From the NCBI GenBank assembly GCA_026874595.1, contig CM049309.1, forward strand, positions 92,030,723 to 92,094,722: 64,000 bases of DNA. Reading direction: 5' to 3'. Within the stretch, counting starts at the first letter, position 1; every line of letters starts with the position of its first letter. Origin of the DNA: Sipunculus nudus (lineage: Eukaryota > Annelida > Sipuncula > Golfingiida > Sipunculidae). Position numbers and translations under genes: made by a program. Shown here in pieces: positions 12,661 to 24,697 of the stretch. The notes under the pieces were generated by a model that saw only the letters and a program-made list of their open reading frames with translations, did not search any database and was not told the DNA's origin.

Positions 12661-12917
12661 TACTAAGCACAGGCGCTTGAATCGCTATTAGTGTAGATTT
12701 CGGTTAAATTTGTTACTCTTCTTGGTCATTTCCTTATAACTTTTACTTATCTTGCCTGTCTATCCCAAATATAAGGTAAATAATAAAGGGCTGGACCATT
12801 TAGTGTGAAAACGCTAGAAAATGTCAGATAAGTAAAAGTTATAAGGAAATGACCCAGAAAAGTAACACTTTTAACCGAAATCTACACTAATAGCAATTCA
12901 AGCGCCTGTGTACTTAT
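12661..12917. mobile_element. Foldback (long inverted repeat) element
   Basis: Two arms of about 92 bp (12661-12752 and 12826-12917) are reverse complements at roughly 90% identity, separated by a spacer of about 73 bp. Shared blocks include CTATTAGTGTAGATTTCGGT in the left arm and its complement in the right, and GGTCATTTCCTTATAAC against GTTATAAGGAAATGACC. No coding capacity exists. It fits a foldback MITE or an inverted duplication; if transcribed within intron 1 it would form a long hairpin. A target-site duplication could not be fixed because the arm ends are ragged. Confidence 0.85.
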
Positions 12918-13725
12918 TCATATCCAAAGAAGACATTTACATTTAATGTTAAAATATATCTAACAAACAATTAAGTTGTTTAGTTGAAACGTGGCCGAAA
13001 TTTGACGCGTATACACTGTTGAAACGGGTGGTGCCTTAAAAAAAAGTTTGTTAAAGATTTGAAATTCCCTCGCTCCAGCGAAGACAGAGGTGACAGGTGT
13101 CCAACGAATAAACCACAGAGCAAATGCTACAAGCATCACAATGGTAATGGAACCGTCCATGTTCAACCAAATGTTAATGCCGTACCGGCTTGAATACATT
13201 TTACAACATATACACTGATACGTACTCGCCTCTGGATAAACTGTGTCGGCGACTGCAGACGAACAAACAAACAGACCGGTTCATATAAAATATTAAGACG
13301 GGAAGGAGCTATTTGACACTGGAACCACAGCAAACAGTTATACAGAACTTTAAAACTCCGTAAACATTCTACTGCATGTGTCAGATTTTATTCCTTTACA
13401 CAAATCCATGTTTATGTGCCCCCATACCCCCAGTCTGATTGCTTGTATATCCCTCAACAAATGCTTATAACGAATGTGATGATAACATTTGATACCCTTT
13501 TCTTTCTACATCTACAGGCTTTTCCTGAATCGTTAACTATAGGCCTCATGGGTTGAGAGTTTTGCCTGCATGATATCTAAGCTAGATTGAATATTAAACA
13601 CTCTCTTTGTGGTAGCAGATTGAAGACACCCTACGGAAATATGTTTCTCCCATGGATTCAGAAAAATGGGTTGGTATGTCCATTGAGATTCTGCTGTGAA
13701 CAAACCCTAATCATTTATTCAATTG

Positions 13726-13728
<3 letters not shown>
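12918..13728. other. Intron 1 spacer, nothing recognised
   Basis: No domain-coding frame or repeat family seen. Confidence 0.4.
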
Positions 13729-13766
<38 letters not shown>

Positions 13767-13767
13767 G

Positions 13768-13827
<60 letters not shown>
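13729..13827. repeat. (TA)n microsatellite
   Basis: About 99 bp of TA with one ACATGT interruption. Confidence 0.97.
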
Positions 13828-13830
<3 letters not shown>

Positions 13831-15592
13831 ACTTAACATACAAAATGCTACACCGTGAGGGAAAAAGAAGAAAAATGTAAAATGCGCAATTCAACCCCCC
13901 AAAAAGGATTGATCGAACGTTACACAGTGGGGCATTAACTAATAGCTCGTGACCAAATAGGCCCAGAGGCAAACTGTGTTATATGTATTGCAGAGTACTA
14001 ATAAATATGAGCCGGTATATAGGCTGATAAAGTATGCTTGTAGTACACAAGTCATTAACATTAATAACATAAACAACAGAGCTACATGGGTAAATATCAA
14101 CCACGTGAGAGGTATTTATTAGAGGAATGAGTTATCAAATAAATGAAAAAATCATTGTGCTTGCCAATCAAAATATAAAAATGCTATTATGAGAAGAGTG
14201 CAAACTATACGAGGAACCATTTATAGATGTATGGGTCTTATCAAGCGCAGATTGCCTACAGTAAAGTCGCAGCCATTTGGAGAGGGTTCAACATAAAACA
14301 CATTGTTGGTGTACAGGAGAATATAGGAACTGACAGCCTTTGAACGTGTGATTCATTCAAAGGGTTAATTGGATTGGGGATTTCTAATGGATGTAGTTAC
14401 GAGATCAGAAAATCTTAATGCTAGCAGCAAATTTGGTTGGTGATATCGTTTTCTTTGATTTCCTTTGTCAGTCTGATGTTAATTTCCTTCACTGGTTTTG
14501 ACAATTTCGTCTGAGGTCATTAGACCGGTCTCAGCCTTAGTTTTTTTGGGGTTGGTTGTCGCCCTGTGAACCATTTCTCTCCGTAAACTATCATCTCCCT
14601 AAACTAATATAGTTTACCCTTATTGTATTATCCAATTCAGGAAAGTGATCAATCTTTCAGCTGTGACTGTCTGGAGTCCGCGCATGCTGTGCGGGCATGT
14701 AGCTTTCAGCATCACAAACAGAAGGTTATCTTGCACTGGGGACATAGACCTGCTCTCATCTGATCACTTCCATTATTTTACTGCCTTCTGGTTTCATGTT
14801 AGCCGCACAAAGATTCGAGGCGCTGTATATAGGCGACGTGGTCTCTTTAATGAACATACAAGTAACCATAAGATAAAAGTTATATGTGAACATTAAGCTT
14901 TCTAGATGTTATGTTTTATATGCATGAAGTTGGGAATCATTCCGGAGTAATAACCTGTTGTTAAGATGATGGAGCGAATCACTAGGATTCTATATATGTC
15001 AATGTTTCTCCGGGGTTTTTTTTCGCCTTTACAGGGTACTCTCGGTCTACGAATCATGTAGAACATTCGCTTCGTATAGTCTTATATCTCGCTTATATCT
15101 GGGCTAGTCCTGTATGTATACCTCCTCTACGAATTCTTCCTGCATTCCTGACGGGTTAATGGACAATCAGACGTTGGTTGTTGCAGACTCATTAGTTGAC
15201 CAATAACATATATATACGCTGACATATAGGCACCACGGTACTGGCAACAAAGACCATTCATTTGTTGTTTGGTCTACCGACTTTTTATAATGCTTGCTCA
15301 AGCTCCCGGGGGAAAAAAATCTGACTGCGGCCCAAAGAGCAGACACCAGTTGAGAAATCTCATAATGCATGGTAGATATACTAATGTATACATGTTAGTA
15401 CCAGGATCATGTTGAATCACCGAATATCTTCTACATACTCAGCACCTGATGTCTGAATCTGATGTGCGCTGGCTCTGACAGTTCCGAATCTCTGACTGTA
15501 TAGGCTCATCCAATTCACCTGATCGGCGACCGATTATATTTTATGCAAACACATTTTTTCACTTCGTATCATGCAGTGAATATTGCTGATTG
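13828..15592. other. Intron 1 spacer, nothing recognised
   Basis: Short frames only, none resembling a known family. No RNA gene seen. Confidence 0.4.
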
Positions 15593-16687
15593 TTTTTTAG
15601 CTCAGCTGACTGAAAATCATCTGAGCTATAGCGATTACTCTTTGTCCGTCGTCAATCTGTCTGTCATGCCGGCCGTCCGTTAACCAGGCACAAATCGTTA
15701 CCGCTGGACCAGGAATCTCCTAACTTGACATCCAGGGAGGCCCATAAAAAATCTCCTTACAAACCTGAAATTAGGTCTGTTACCCATATCCTCCGAGCTA
15801 TGGGGCTCAGAAGTACCCCCCCCCCCCCCACCGAATAATTAAAATTTGATACAAAAGCTCCAGTATCTGAACGAACAACTAATGCATTGATCACCATGAT
15901 TCTTTGTATGCATATTGATCCTGGGGTGTTTTTCTCTATTTGTGAAACCTTCAAAGTTGCGGTCATCCGTTAACAGGGCACAAATCGTAACCACTGGACC
16001 TGGAATCTTCTACCTTGAGATCAAGGGATGCCCATGAAAAATCTCCTATGAAACCTGAAATTAGGTCTCTGTTACCCATATACTCCGAGCCATTTGGCTT
16101 ATAACTACAGCCTCCCCCCCCCCCCCCAACCCCCAGAATATTTGAACATTTGATACCAAAGCAGGGCACAAATCATAACCATTGGACTTAGAATCTTCTA
16201 ATTTGACATCCTGGGAGGTTCATGAGAATTCTTGGAAACTAAAATGAGGTCTCTGTTACTCACATTTTCCGAGCTATGGGGCTTATAAGCACCCCTTCCC
16301 CCCCCCCCCCCCCCGAATAATTGAAAATTTGATACCAAAGCAGGGCACAAATCATAACCATTGCACCTAGAATCTCATAACTTGAAATCGTGAGAGTACC
16401 TTAAAGTTCTCCGTAGAAACCTGAAATAAGGCCAAAGTGACCTATATTCTCTAAGTTACGGAGCATAATTTCCAGAAATAATGGAAAATACACACAAATT
16501 GCCAGATTCACTAGGAACGGCTGAATAGGTTATCGTCAAATTTGGTTTGCTTATGGGTTTTGATGAACTTAAGCTAATATGCATGAACGATGATGCCAAC
16601 TACATTATCTTAATTAGTTGCCTGTGCAAGGGCATATTGTCAACATTTCAGTCGGCTTAGCGTCATGACCCTTTGTTCTCTTGTTAT
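15593..16687. mobile_element. Composite element family A, copy 2
   Basis: It has the same head as copy 1 (TTTTTTAGCTCAGCTGACTG) followed by a GGCCGTCCGTTAAC tract. Four core units are marked by GGGCACAAATCRT-like words at about 15682, 15968, 16162 and 16341. Unit spacing falls from 288 to 194 to 180 bp, so later units carry internal deletions. Three units contain long C runs (about 15817, 16110 and 16290) at the position where copy 1 has only short C runs. The tail near 16650-16687 contains CATGACCCTTTGTTCTCTTG. There is no coding capacity. Confidence 0.7.
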
Positions 16688-17981
16688 CTATTACTTCTCT
16701 GCAATATTATCACTATGCCACTCGAGCACGTATTAGATGTTAGCATTTCCAAGTTATAATTAAAGAGAATTTTTAAGGCAGTGGCGGATGAAAGCACTGT
16801 TCTCTTCTAGTCTTTTGCTATTTGCTTCGGAGGTCTTACCAGATGACTTTTTATCAATCATTAAGCAAGACAAGCCAAGAAATTTCGACTATTGTTAAGC
16901 AGAGAAAGCCAGCTTGTAGATATCAGTACGATTTCTATATAGTACTTTTTTGCCCTTATTTTTTAGAGGGTGTCAAATATTTTAAACAAACAAACGTAAT
17001 TGATAATTTAATAAGTGGATTTTATTTCCTCTTTCAGTAAATAATTAGGCTTTTCTTTCTAATAGACGAGAACATGTCTAAGTGTAATCACCATGTAGAT
17101 GAGAGGGAACATGCTGCAGCTTTCTCGATTGCACACAACTGCCAGACCCAAGAAACCACTTGCGGCGGACTTGGAAGACCTCCCCGGAAGCCAGGGGAGG
17201 GAGGGGATATCTCTGTTTCGTAACTGGGCCGCAGTAGCAGTAAGCTGTTGTGTGAAATGCTGTTCACACCTGGTGTGAGTGGCTGGGATTGTTTCAGGCC
17301 GTTTGTTAGCTTTTGGCCGGTAGCTACAATCGTAACCTGCTGCCCTGGATGGGCCGTACAGCGACAGAGGTGGGTGGGGCTGCGATCCCGATGCAGCAAT
17401 TACTGGACAAAGTGGTCAGTTGGACCGAGTCAGTGACAGCAGTGGGTCGAGGTCAAGCGTCGGTTCTTGATCACGTATACACGGTCTTTTGATGTACTTA
17501 CGCAGACCTTTTCTTACAGAAGAAGCCGCAGGTTTTTGGATGCTTCCCAGGACCTTGGCGGTGCAGTTGTCATTCTTTTGACAACCACATTAGCTTCTGT
17601 TTCTTTGTTTTCTCCAGCTGTCTTACACTTATCTCTCCCAAGAATAATAAACTCACCTTTCTCCTGGCATGGCATCAGAGGTACTATTGGCCTGACGGCA
17701 AAACCATCAGATGACGGCACAATTCTACCAAATAACGGCACAAACCTATCAGCTGACTATGCAAACGTATCAGCTGAGGACCAACGCAAATATCAGCTGA
17801 TGTCGAAGTCCCATCAGGCCATGCGTATCAGCGCAAGGCGTAAGGCAGCCTGAAAATCCCTCAGCCTGACCAAAGCTGCATGTTCCATTATTTTAAATTT
17901 ATATTCAAGTGTAGCTTGTTATATAACTAAGTAACTGTACATAAAACCACCTTTGACAGCGCAGGTAATTTAAGACTGCTC
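16688..17981. other. Intron 1 spacer with short degenerate repeat
   Basis: At about 17690-17805 a loose ~22-27 bp repeat alternates ACGGCACAA- and ATCAGCTGA-type words. An open frame of 128 codons (17467-17853) crosses it but resembles no family. Nothing else is recognised. Confidence 0.4.
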
Positions 17982-17986
17982 ATATA

Positions 17987-18043
<57 letters not shown>
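17982..18043. repeat. (TA)n microsatellite
   Basis: About 62 bp of TA with one TGTA interruption. Confidence 0.96.
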
Positions 18044-18049
<6 letters not shown>

Positions 18050-18548
18050 CACCAGATACAAGTGACATTTTGTGAAAAGATATATCCAAAATGTGCAAAT
18101 TAACTGACGTGTTTCCTCTCATCTGTATTGTATATCTGGACATTGGACGTAGCTAAATTGAAACCTGCATCGTGTACATTATTTGAATAATTTTAAATGT
18201 GTGTTTTTTTTTTGTTGCATTCCGACTGTGTGGTCTGTCATTACCATAATAAGTCACCAATGCTTTGTCTAAGAAAGAGATATAATTATACCAGTTTGAT
18301 TTACAACGGTGTGCTTCTTTGGTTTAATTAATATTCCGTGTGTATAGACGCCAACGATTAGCTCCCGTTCGTTAAACTACATGCATCATCATCTGTTAGA
18401 TCTAAAGAAATGGTTACACATTTTTGTGATCGGTTGATGGAGCAGACCAATCGTCTTCAGAGGCAGATCAATAGACGATGAGCAGACATGGATATAAATG
18501 CACACACAATGTCCCATACCGATACATACATGCACACACACACACATA
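18044..18548. other. Intron 1 spacer, nothing recognised
   Basis: No coding frame or repeat family; a short (CA)n-like stretch at about 18533-18546 precedes the array. Confidence 0.4.
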
Positions 18549-21500
18549 CAGGAGGAATACATGGGTTAAACCAGACTTAGCAGAGTATTAAGACTACTGT
18601 AATAACATGAGAGAATACATGGGTTAAACCAGACTTAGCATAGTATTAAGGCTACTGTAACAACATGGGAGAAATCATGGGTTAAACCAGACTTAGCAGA
18701 GTATTAAGGCTACTGTAACAACATGGGAGAATACATGGGTTAAACCAGACTTAGCAGAGTATTAAGGCTACTGTAACAACATGGGAGAATACATGGGTTA
18801 AACCAGACTTAGCAGAGTATTAAGGCTACTGTAACAACATGGGAGAATACATGGGTTAAACCAGACTTAGCAGAGTATTAAGGCTACTGTAACAACATGG
18901 GACAATACATGGGTTAAACCAGACTTAGCAGAGTATTAAGGCTACTGTAACAACATGGGACAATACATGGGTTAAACCAGACTTAGCAGAGTATTAAGGC
19001 TACTGTAACAACATGGGACAATACATGGGTTAAACCAGACTAAGCAGAGTATTAAGGCTACTGTAACAACATGGGAGAATACATGGGTTAAACCAGACTT
19101 AGCAGAGTATTAAGGCTACTGTAACAACATGGGACAATACATGGGTTAAACCAGACTTAGCAGAGTATTAAGGCTACTGTAACAACATGGGACAATACAT
19201 GGGTTAAACCAGACTAAGCAGAGTATTAAGACTACTGTAACAACATGGGAGAATACATTGGTTAAACCAGACTTAGCAGAGTATTAAGGCTACTGTCACA
19301 ACATTGGAGAATACATGGGTTAAACCAGACTTAGCAGAGTATTAAGGCTACTGTAACAACATGGGAGAAATCATGGGTTAAACCAGACTTAGCAGAGTAT
19401 TAAGGCTACTGTAACAACATGTGAGAATACATGGGTTAAACCAGACTTAGCAGAGTATTAAGGCTACTGTCACAACATTGGAGAATACATGGGTTAAACC
19501 AGACTTAGCAGAGTATTAAGGCTACTGTCACAACATTGGAGAATACATGGGTTAAACCAGACTTAGCAGAGTATTAAGGCTACTGTAACAACATGTGAGA
19601 ATACATGGGTTAAACCAGACTTAGCAGAGTATTAAGGCTACTGTCACAACATTGGAGAATACATGGGTTAAACCAGACTTAGCAGAGTATTAAGGCTACT
19701 GTCACAACATTGGAGAATACATGGGTTAAACCAGACTTAGCAGAGTATTAAGGCTACTGTAACAACATGGTAGAATACATGGGTTAAACCAGACTTAGCA
19801 GAGTATTAAGGCTACTGTAACAACATGGTAGAATACATGGGTTAAACCAGACTTAGCAGAGTATTAAGGCTACTGTAACAACATGGTAGAATACATGGGT
19901 TAAACCAGACTTAGCAGAGTATTAAGGCTACTGTAACAACATGGTAGAATACATGGGTTAAACCAGACTTAGCAGAGTATTAAGGCTACTGTAACAACAT
20001 GGTAGAATACATGGGTTAAACCAGACTTAGCAGAGTATTAAGGCTACTGTAACAACATGGTAGAATACATGGGTTAAACCAGACTTAGCAGAGTATTAAG
20101 GCTACTGTCACAACATTGGAGAATACATGGGTTAAACCAGACTTAGCAGAGTATTAAGGCTACTGTCACAACATTGGAGAATACATGGGTTAAACCAGAC
20201 TTAGCAGAGTATTAAGGCTACTGTCACAACATTGGAGAATACATGGGTTAAACCAGACTTAGCAGAGTATTAAGGCTACTGTCACAACATTGGAGAATAC
20301 ATGGGTTAAACCAGACTTAGCAGAGTATTAAGGCTACTGTCACAACATTGGAGAATACATGGGTTAAACCAGACTTAGCAGAGTATTAAGGCTACTGTCA
20401 CAACATTGGAGAATACATGGGTTAAACCAGACTTAGCAGAGTATTAAGGCTACTGTAACAACATGGTAGAATACATGGGTTAAACCAGACTTAGCAGAGT
20501 ATTAAGGCTACTGTAACAACATGGTAGAATACATGGGTTAAACCAGACTTAGCAGAGTATTAAGGCTACTGTAACAACATGGTAGAATACATGGGTTAAA
20601 CCAGACTTAGCAGAGTATTAAGGCTACTGTAACAACATGGTAGAATACATGGGTTAAACCAGACTTAGCAGAGTATTAAGGCTACTGTAACAACATGGTA
20701 GAATACATGGGTTAAACCAGACTTAGCAGAGTATTAAGGCTACTGTAACAACATGGTAGAATACATGGGTTAAACCAGACTTAGCAGAGTATTAAGGCTA
20801 CTGTCACAACATTGGAGAATACATGGGTTAAACCAGACTTAGCAGAGTATTAAGGCTACTGTCACAACATTTGAGAATACATGGGTTAAACCAGACTTAG
20901 CAGAGTATTAAGGCTACTGTCACAACATTGGAGAATACATGGGTTAAACCAGACTTAGCAGAGTATTAAGGCTACTGTCACAACATTGGAGAATACATGG
21001 GTTAAACCAGACTTAGCAGAGTATTAAGGCTACTGTCACAACATTGGAGAATACATGGGTTAAACCAGACTTAGCAGAGTATTAAGGCTACTGTCACAAC
21101 ATTGGAGAATACATGGGTTAAACCAGACTTAGCAGAGTATTAAGGCTACTGTAACAACATGGTAGAATACATGGGTTAAACCAGACTTAGCAGAGTATTA
21201 AGGCTACTGTAACAACATGGTAGAATACATGGGTTAAACCAGACTTAGCAGAGTATTAAGGCTACTGTAACAACATGGTAGAATACATGGGTTAAACCAG
21301 ACTTAGCAGAGTATTAAGGCTACTGTAACAACATGGTAGAATACATGGGTTAAACCAGACTTAGCAGAGTATTAAGGCTACTGTAACAACATGGTAGAAT
21401 ACATGGGTTAAACCAGACTTAGCAGAGTATTAAGGCTACTGTAACAACATGTGAGAATACATGGGTTAAACCAGACTTAGCAGAGTATTAAGGCTACTGT

Positions 21501-21975
21501 AACAACATGGTAGAATACATGGGTTAAACCAGACTTAGCAGAGTATTAAGGCTACTGTAACAACATGGTAGAATACATGGGTTAAACCAGACTTAGCAGA
21601 GTATTAAGGCTACTGTCACAACATTGGAGAATACATGGGTTAAACCAGACTTAGCAGAGTATTAAGGCTACTGTCACAACATTGGAGAATACATGGGTTA
21701 AACCAGACTTAGCAGAGTATTAAGGCTACTGTAACAACATGTGAGAATACATGGGTTAAACCAGACTTAGCAGAGTATTAAGGCTACTGTCACAACATTG
21801 GAGAATACATGGGTTAAACCAGACTTAGCAGAGTATTAAGGCTACTGTAACAACATGGGAGAATACATGGGTTAAACCAGACTTAGCAGAGTATTAAGGC
21901 TACTGTCACAACATTGGAGAATACATGGGTTAAACCAGACTTAGCAGAGTATTAAGGTTACTGTTACAACGTTCA
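18549..21975. repeat. 58-bp satellite-like array with higher-order blocks
   Basis: About 59 head-to-tail units of 58 bp, key word GGGTTAAACCAGACTTAGCA followed by GAGTATTAAGGCTACTGT. Variation is concentrated at the unit junction, giving three main types: AACAACATGGGA, CACAACATTGGAG and AACAACATGGTAG. The first third mixes types. From about 19760 they run in blocks of six GGTAG, six TTGGAG, six GGTAG, six TTGGAG, then five GGTAG, so a 12-unit (696-bp) module is present twice. The right part is mixed again. 58 is not a multiple of 3 and no long frame crosses it. The array ends 275 bp before the microexon. Confidence 0.97.
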
Positions 21976-22250
21976 GATCATAGAGGTTCTTCAACAGGAC
22001 AGGTATATTATAGATTTCTTTAAACAGCCTGTGTGTGGTCTTAGAAGTCCCCGTCCATAGCCTTGTATTGACTTAATTATGTGAAGTGAAGCGTCTGGGT
22101 TTACACTTGTGGTTTCTTCAAGGCTTGGATAAATTATTATATAGTCATCATACGTCTTCTTTTAAATTGTGAGGCGAGTGTGGATTCTATAGCTTAGCCT
22201 GTTATGCGGTGTGTTAAATGTGTTATAATGGATTTCTGTTCTCGTTTCAG
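21976..22250. other. Intron 1 end, splice acceptor side
   Basis: Unique sequence ending in the pyrimidine-rich acceptor CTGTTCTCGTTTCAG at 22250. Confidence 0.5.
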
Positions 22251-22271
22251 ATGCTTGTGTGCGGAGCCGAG
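22251..22271 (+). CDS. HYR-sushi gene exon 2: 21-nt microexon
   Basis: Twenty-one nucleotides lie between a strong acceptor (CTCGTTTCAG) and a strong donor (CGAG|GTGAGT). With the G carried from exon 1 it reads D-A-C-V-R-S-R and ends in phase 1. Its length is a multiple of 3, so it is a symmetric 1-1 cassette that could be skipped without a frameshift. It would form the mature N-terminus between the signal peptide and the HYR domain and adds one unpaired Cys. Both splice signals are seen; that it is an exon is inferred from their quality and from exact phase fit on both sides. Confidence 0.5.
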
Positions 22272-22515
22272 GTGAGTACAGTCAGCTTTGTAATTCACTA
22301 ACTTTTTACCACTTAACAATATGTCCTTATTCCACATGGACTGTTCCTTTCACGACATTACCTGTGTTTGATGCTGCTGGCTTTCTGTTTGCTGTATCCC
22401 GCTAGTTGATGCTCTCTATTCCACACCTTTATCGTTCATATATATATTAAATACAGCAGTTTACAAACTTCTTATTTCTTTAAAAGGCTGCATTTTTTCC
22501 AGATGCAAATTGACG
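22272..22515. other. Intron 2, start
   Basis: Unique sequence with nothing recognised. Confidence 0.4.
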
Positions 22516-22517
22516 TG

Positions 22518-22562
<45 letters not shown>
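22516..22562. repeat. (TA)n(GT)n microsatellite
   Basis: A short TA run followed by about 31 bp of GT, directly abutting the inverted-repeat element at 22562. Confidence 0.95.
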
Positions 22563-22564
<2 letters not shown>

Positions 22565-23298
22565 AGGGAAAAATGAGAATCTGGGAAGATCCAGACTCAT
22601 CCCGGGAAGAATGGGAACTCTCATTCTTCCCGAGAAAAATAAGAATCAAGAGACGGTATGAAATGATTCCTGTTCTTCCCGTGGAAAATGAGAATTCCAG
22701 TCTTTCCTAGGTAGATTGAGAATTCTCATTTTCCCGGGAGAGACTGGAATTCAGATTTGAAATTCAAACCTGGGTAAAATGAGAATTGTCATTTATCCTG
22801 AAAAGCACAGGAATCATTTAGGACAACTGTTAACTCTTTTAATTTTTTATTTTTTTTTGTCTATCTTACCTCGTTTTCAGAGAGAAACTTGGATTATCTT
22901 TCTTTCACAGAAATTCTGGACTGTTCAAGTAGTAAAAAAAAAAACTCAAATAAAATAGAATAATGTGAATAAGATATGATGCTTTCAATTGCAAGTTCAG
23001 ATAAGTGTTATATATATATATATAAAACAAGTTTCTTCATTAATAACATAAACATCTGGTTATAAAAGTAAAAAATGCAAAATGAACCTGCCTTACCTAA
23101 AGGATATCACTTAACAAATTAGAGCTGGGAAAATTGAGAATTCCCATTCTTCCCGGAAAAAAATCAGAATTCTCAATTGTCCCGGGCAAAAAATGAGAAT
23201 CAAGTCATGGTATGAAATAATTCCCATTCTTCCCGGGAAGATTCTGAATCTTCCCAGAATCTTCCCAGAATCTTCCCAGATGCTCATTCTTCCTTCGA
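22562..23298. mobile_element. Inverted-repeat (MITE-like) element with palindromic ends
   Basis: The left end contains AATGAGAATCTGGGAAGAT and the right end, read in reverse complement, AATGAGCATCTGGGAAGAT; similarity continues through CCCGGGAAGAATGGGAA in both, as expected of terminal inverted repeats. Each end also carries local palindromes built on CATTCTTCCCGG / CCGGGAAGAATG and GAGAATTCTC. One block, TATGAAATRATTCC, is repeated in direct orientation in the two halves, so the structure is not a simple MITE. The middle (about 22830-23110) is unique and AT-rich. No coding frame. It sits between a GT and a TA microsatellite. Confidence 0.5.
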
Positions 23299-23326
23299 CA
23301 TATATAAAAGTATATATATAAATAAA

Positions 23327-23369
<43 letters not shown>

Positions 23370-23370
23370 A
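23299..23370. repeat. (TA)n/(TAA)n microsatellite
   Basis: TA-rich run passing into about 27 bp of pure ATA triplets, next to the tRNA-like sequence. Confidence 0.95.
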
Positions 23371-23399
23371 TGGATCCCCTGTTTCTTGCGAAATAAATA

Positions 23400-23490
23400 G
23401 CACCTCGGCTGAGATTTGAACTCACGATCTTCCGGCTTTTGTCCGGCGCTACCCTTAGACCAAGGGACTGCTAGGCCACAGACACCGGTC
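23400..23490 (-). mobile_element. tRNA-like (SINE head-like) fragment
   Basis: On the minus strand GAGTTCAAATCTCAGC resembles a Pol III B box in a T-arm context, preceded by a possible degenerate A box at about TGGCCTAGCAGT. The word TTCAAATCTCAGCCG recurs at about 25403. Pairing of the acceptor and T stem is imperfect, so a functional tRNA gene is unlikely; a tRNA-derived repeat is the better reading. Confidence 0.4.
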
Positions 23491-23926
23491 ATTGATCTAA
23501 TTTGTCACATTATGTGAAGTAAGTAAAACGTTTTTAGTTATGTTAAGAATACAAAACGTGTTGTATATGGTATAGATGATTTGAAAACATGTTAACTCTT
23601 AAAGGTTAATGAATTTCACTTCAGTCCACAAATCTTAAAATAATATATATTTGCATGTGCTACAGACCTTTGAGATTCAGTTTCATGATATGTACATTTT
23701 ACATCCAACAAATACATTTACATTCGTCATCTCTGTGATTTTGTACTGACCATAACTCAGTTATCCTCTTCCTTTAATAAAATTTTAGCACTTAAAAGGT
23801 TTTATGGACTACATGTATTTGCATTTTCTTGCCACTGTGTATCGGTGCTTGTAGGCAAAATCCAGCGCAGATTTCACTACTCCATGGACTGTGTAAAATT
23901 ACCAGTGCTCCATTTGCAAATACATG
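23491..23926. other. Intron 2 spacer, nothing recognised
   Basis: AT-rich unique sequence with no frame or repeat family recognised. Confidence 0.4.
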
Positions 23927-24697
23927 TATAACAAGCAAATTCGTGGTTTTAATGTCTCCCGCTTTGGGATCTTGTTGTGTTTCATGCTTGATAACAGACG
24001 GAAAGACAGAGTGACAGACAGACAGGTAGAAGCCAGACACTCCAAAACCAATCCCAACAAAGGTGAGCATTAGCGCAATCACTGACCAAAATTTGAATGA
24101 AATGGTATAATATTTAGGAAAATTATTGCACGGAAAGGAAAACCTGATGGACGGACAGAAGAGTGACAGACAGACATAAGGCTGACACTCCAAAATCAAT
24201 CTCAACCAAGGTAAGCATGAGAGCAATCACTTACCTAAATTTGAATAAAATTGGATAATTTTTAGGAAAGTTATCCCTTATAAACGAAAACCTGACGGAC
24301 TGCCAGGCAGAGTGACAGACAGACAGACAGACAGATGCCAGACACTCCAAAACCAATCCCAACCAAGGTAAGCATGAGAGCAATCACTGACCAAAATTTG
24401 AATAAAATCAGAAAATATTTAGGAAAGTAATCGCACGGAAACGAAAACCTGATGGACAGAGAGACAGAGTGACAGACAGAAGCCAGACACTCTAAAACCA
24501 ATCCCAACCAAGGTATGCATGAGAGCAATCACTGGCCAAAATTTGAATGAAATCGGATAATATTTAGGAAAGTTGTCGCATGGAAACGAAAAAACCTGAC
24601 GGACGGACAGAGAGACGGACAGACAGACAGACGGACAGACAGACAAACCCAAATCAATTTCCCCCGCATCCGCGTTAACCGCGTTGCGGGGGACAAC
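23927..24697 (-). mobile_element. Composite element family B, copy 1
   Basis: In reverse orientation it starts at about 24697 with a GC-rich hairpin head (CCCCCGC ... GCGGGGG) and GATTTGGGTTTGTC, runs into TCTG/TCCG tetranucleotides, then four tandem ~150-bp core units. Each unit includes CTTGGTTGGGATTGGTTT-like words (complements at about 24042, 24197, 24348 and 24497) separated by TCTG tracts. It ends with a tail containing AGCGGGAGACATTAA and ACGAATTTGCTTGTTATA. Copy 2 at 56704-57714 matches head, units and tail in the opposite orientation, which fixes the element ends. The open frames through it are by-products of the TCTG repeats. Confidence 0.82.

Noticed and set aside
17088-17436. Overlapping 62- and 103-codon frames
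   Set aside because: Mutually antisense, with no family resemblance; more likely chance in a GC-richer patch.
18549-21975. CRISPR-like array
   Set aside because: Units are tandem copies without unique spacers, no cas genes exist, and the context is a eukaryotic intron.
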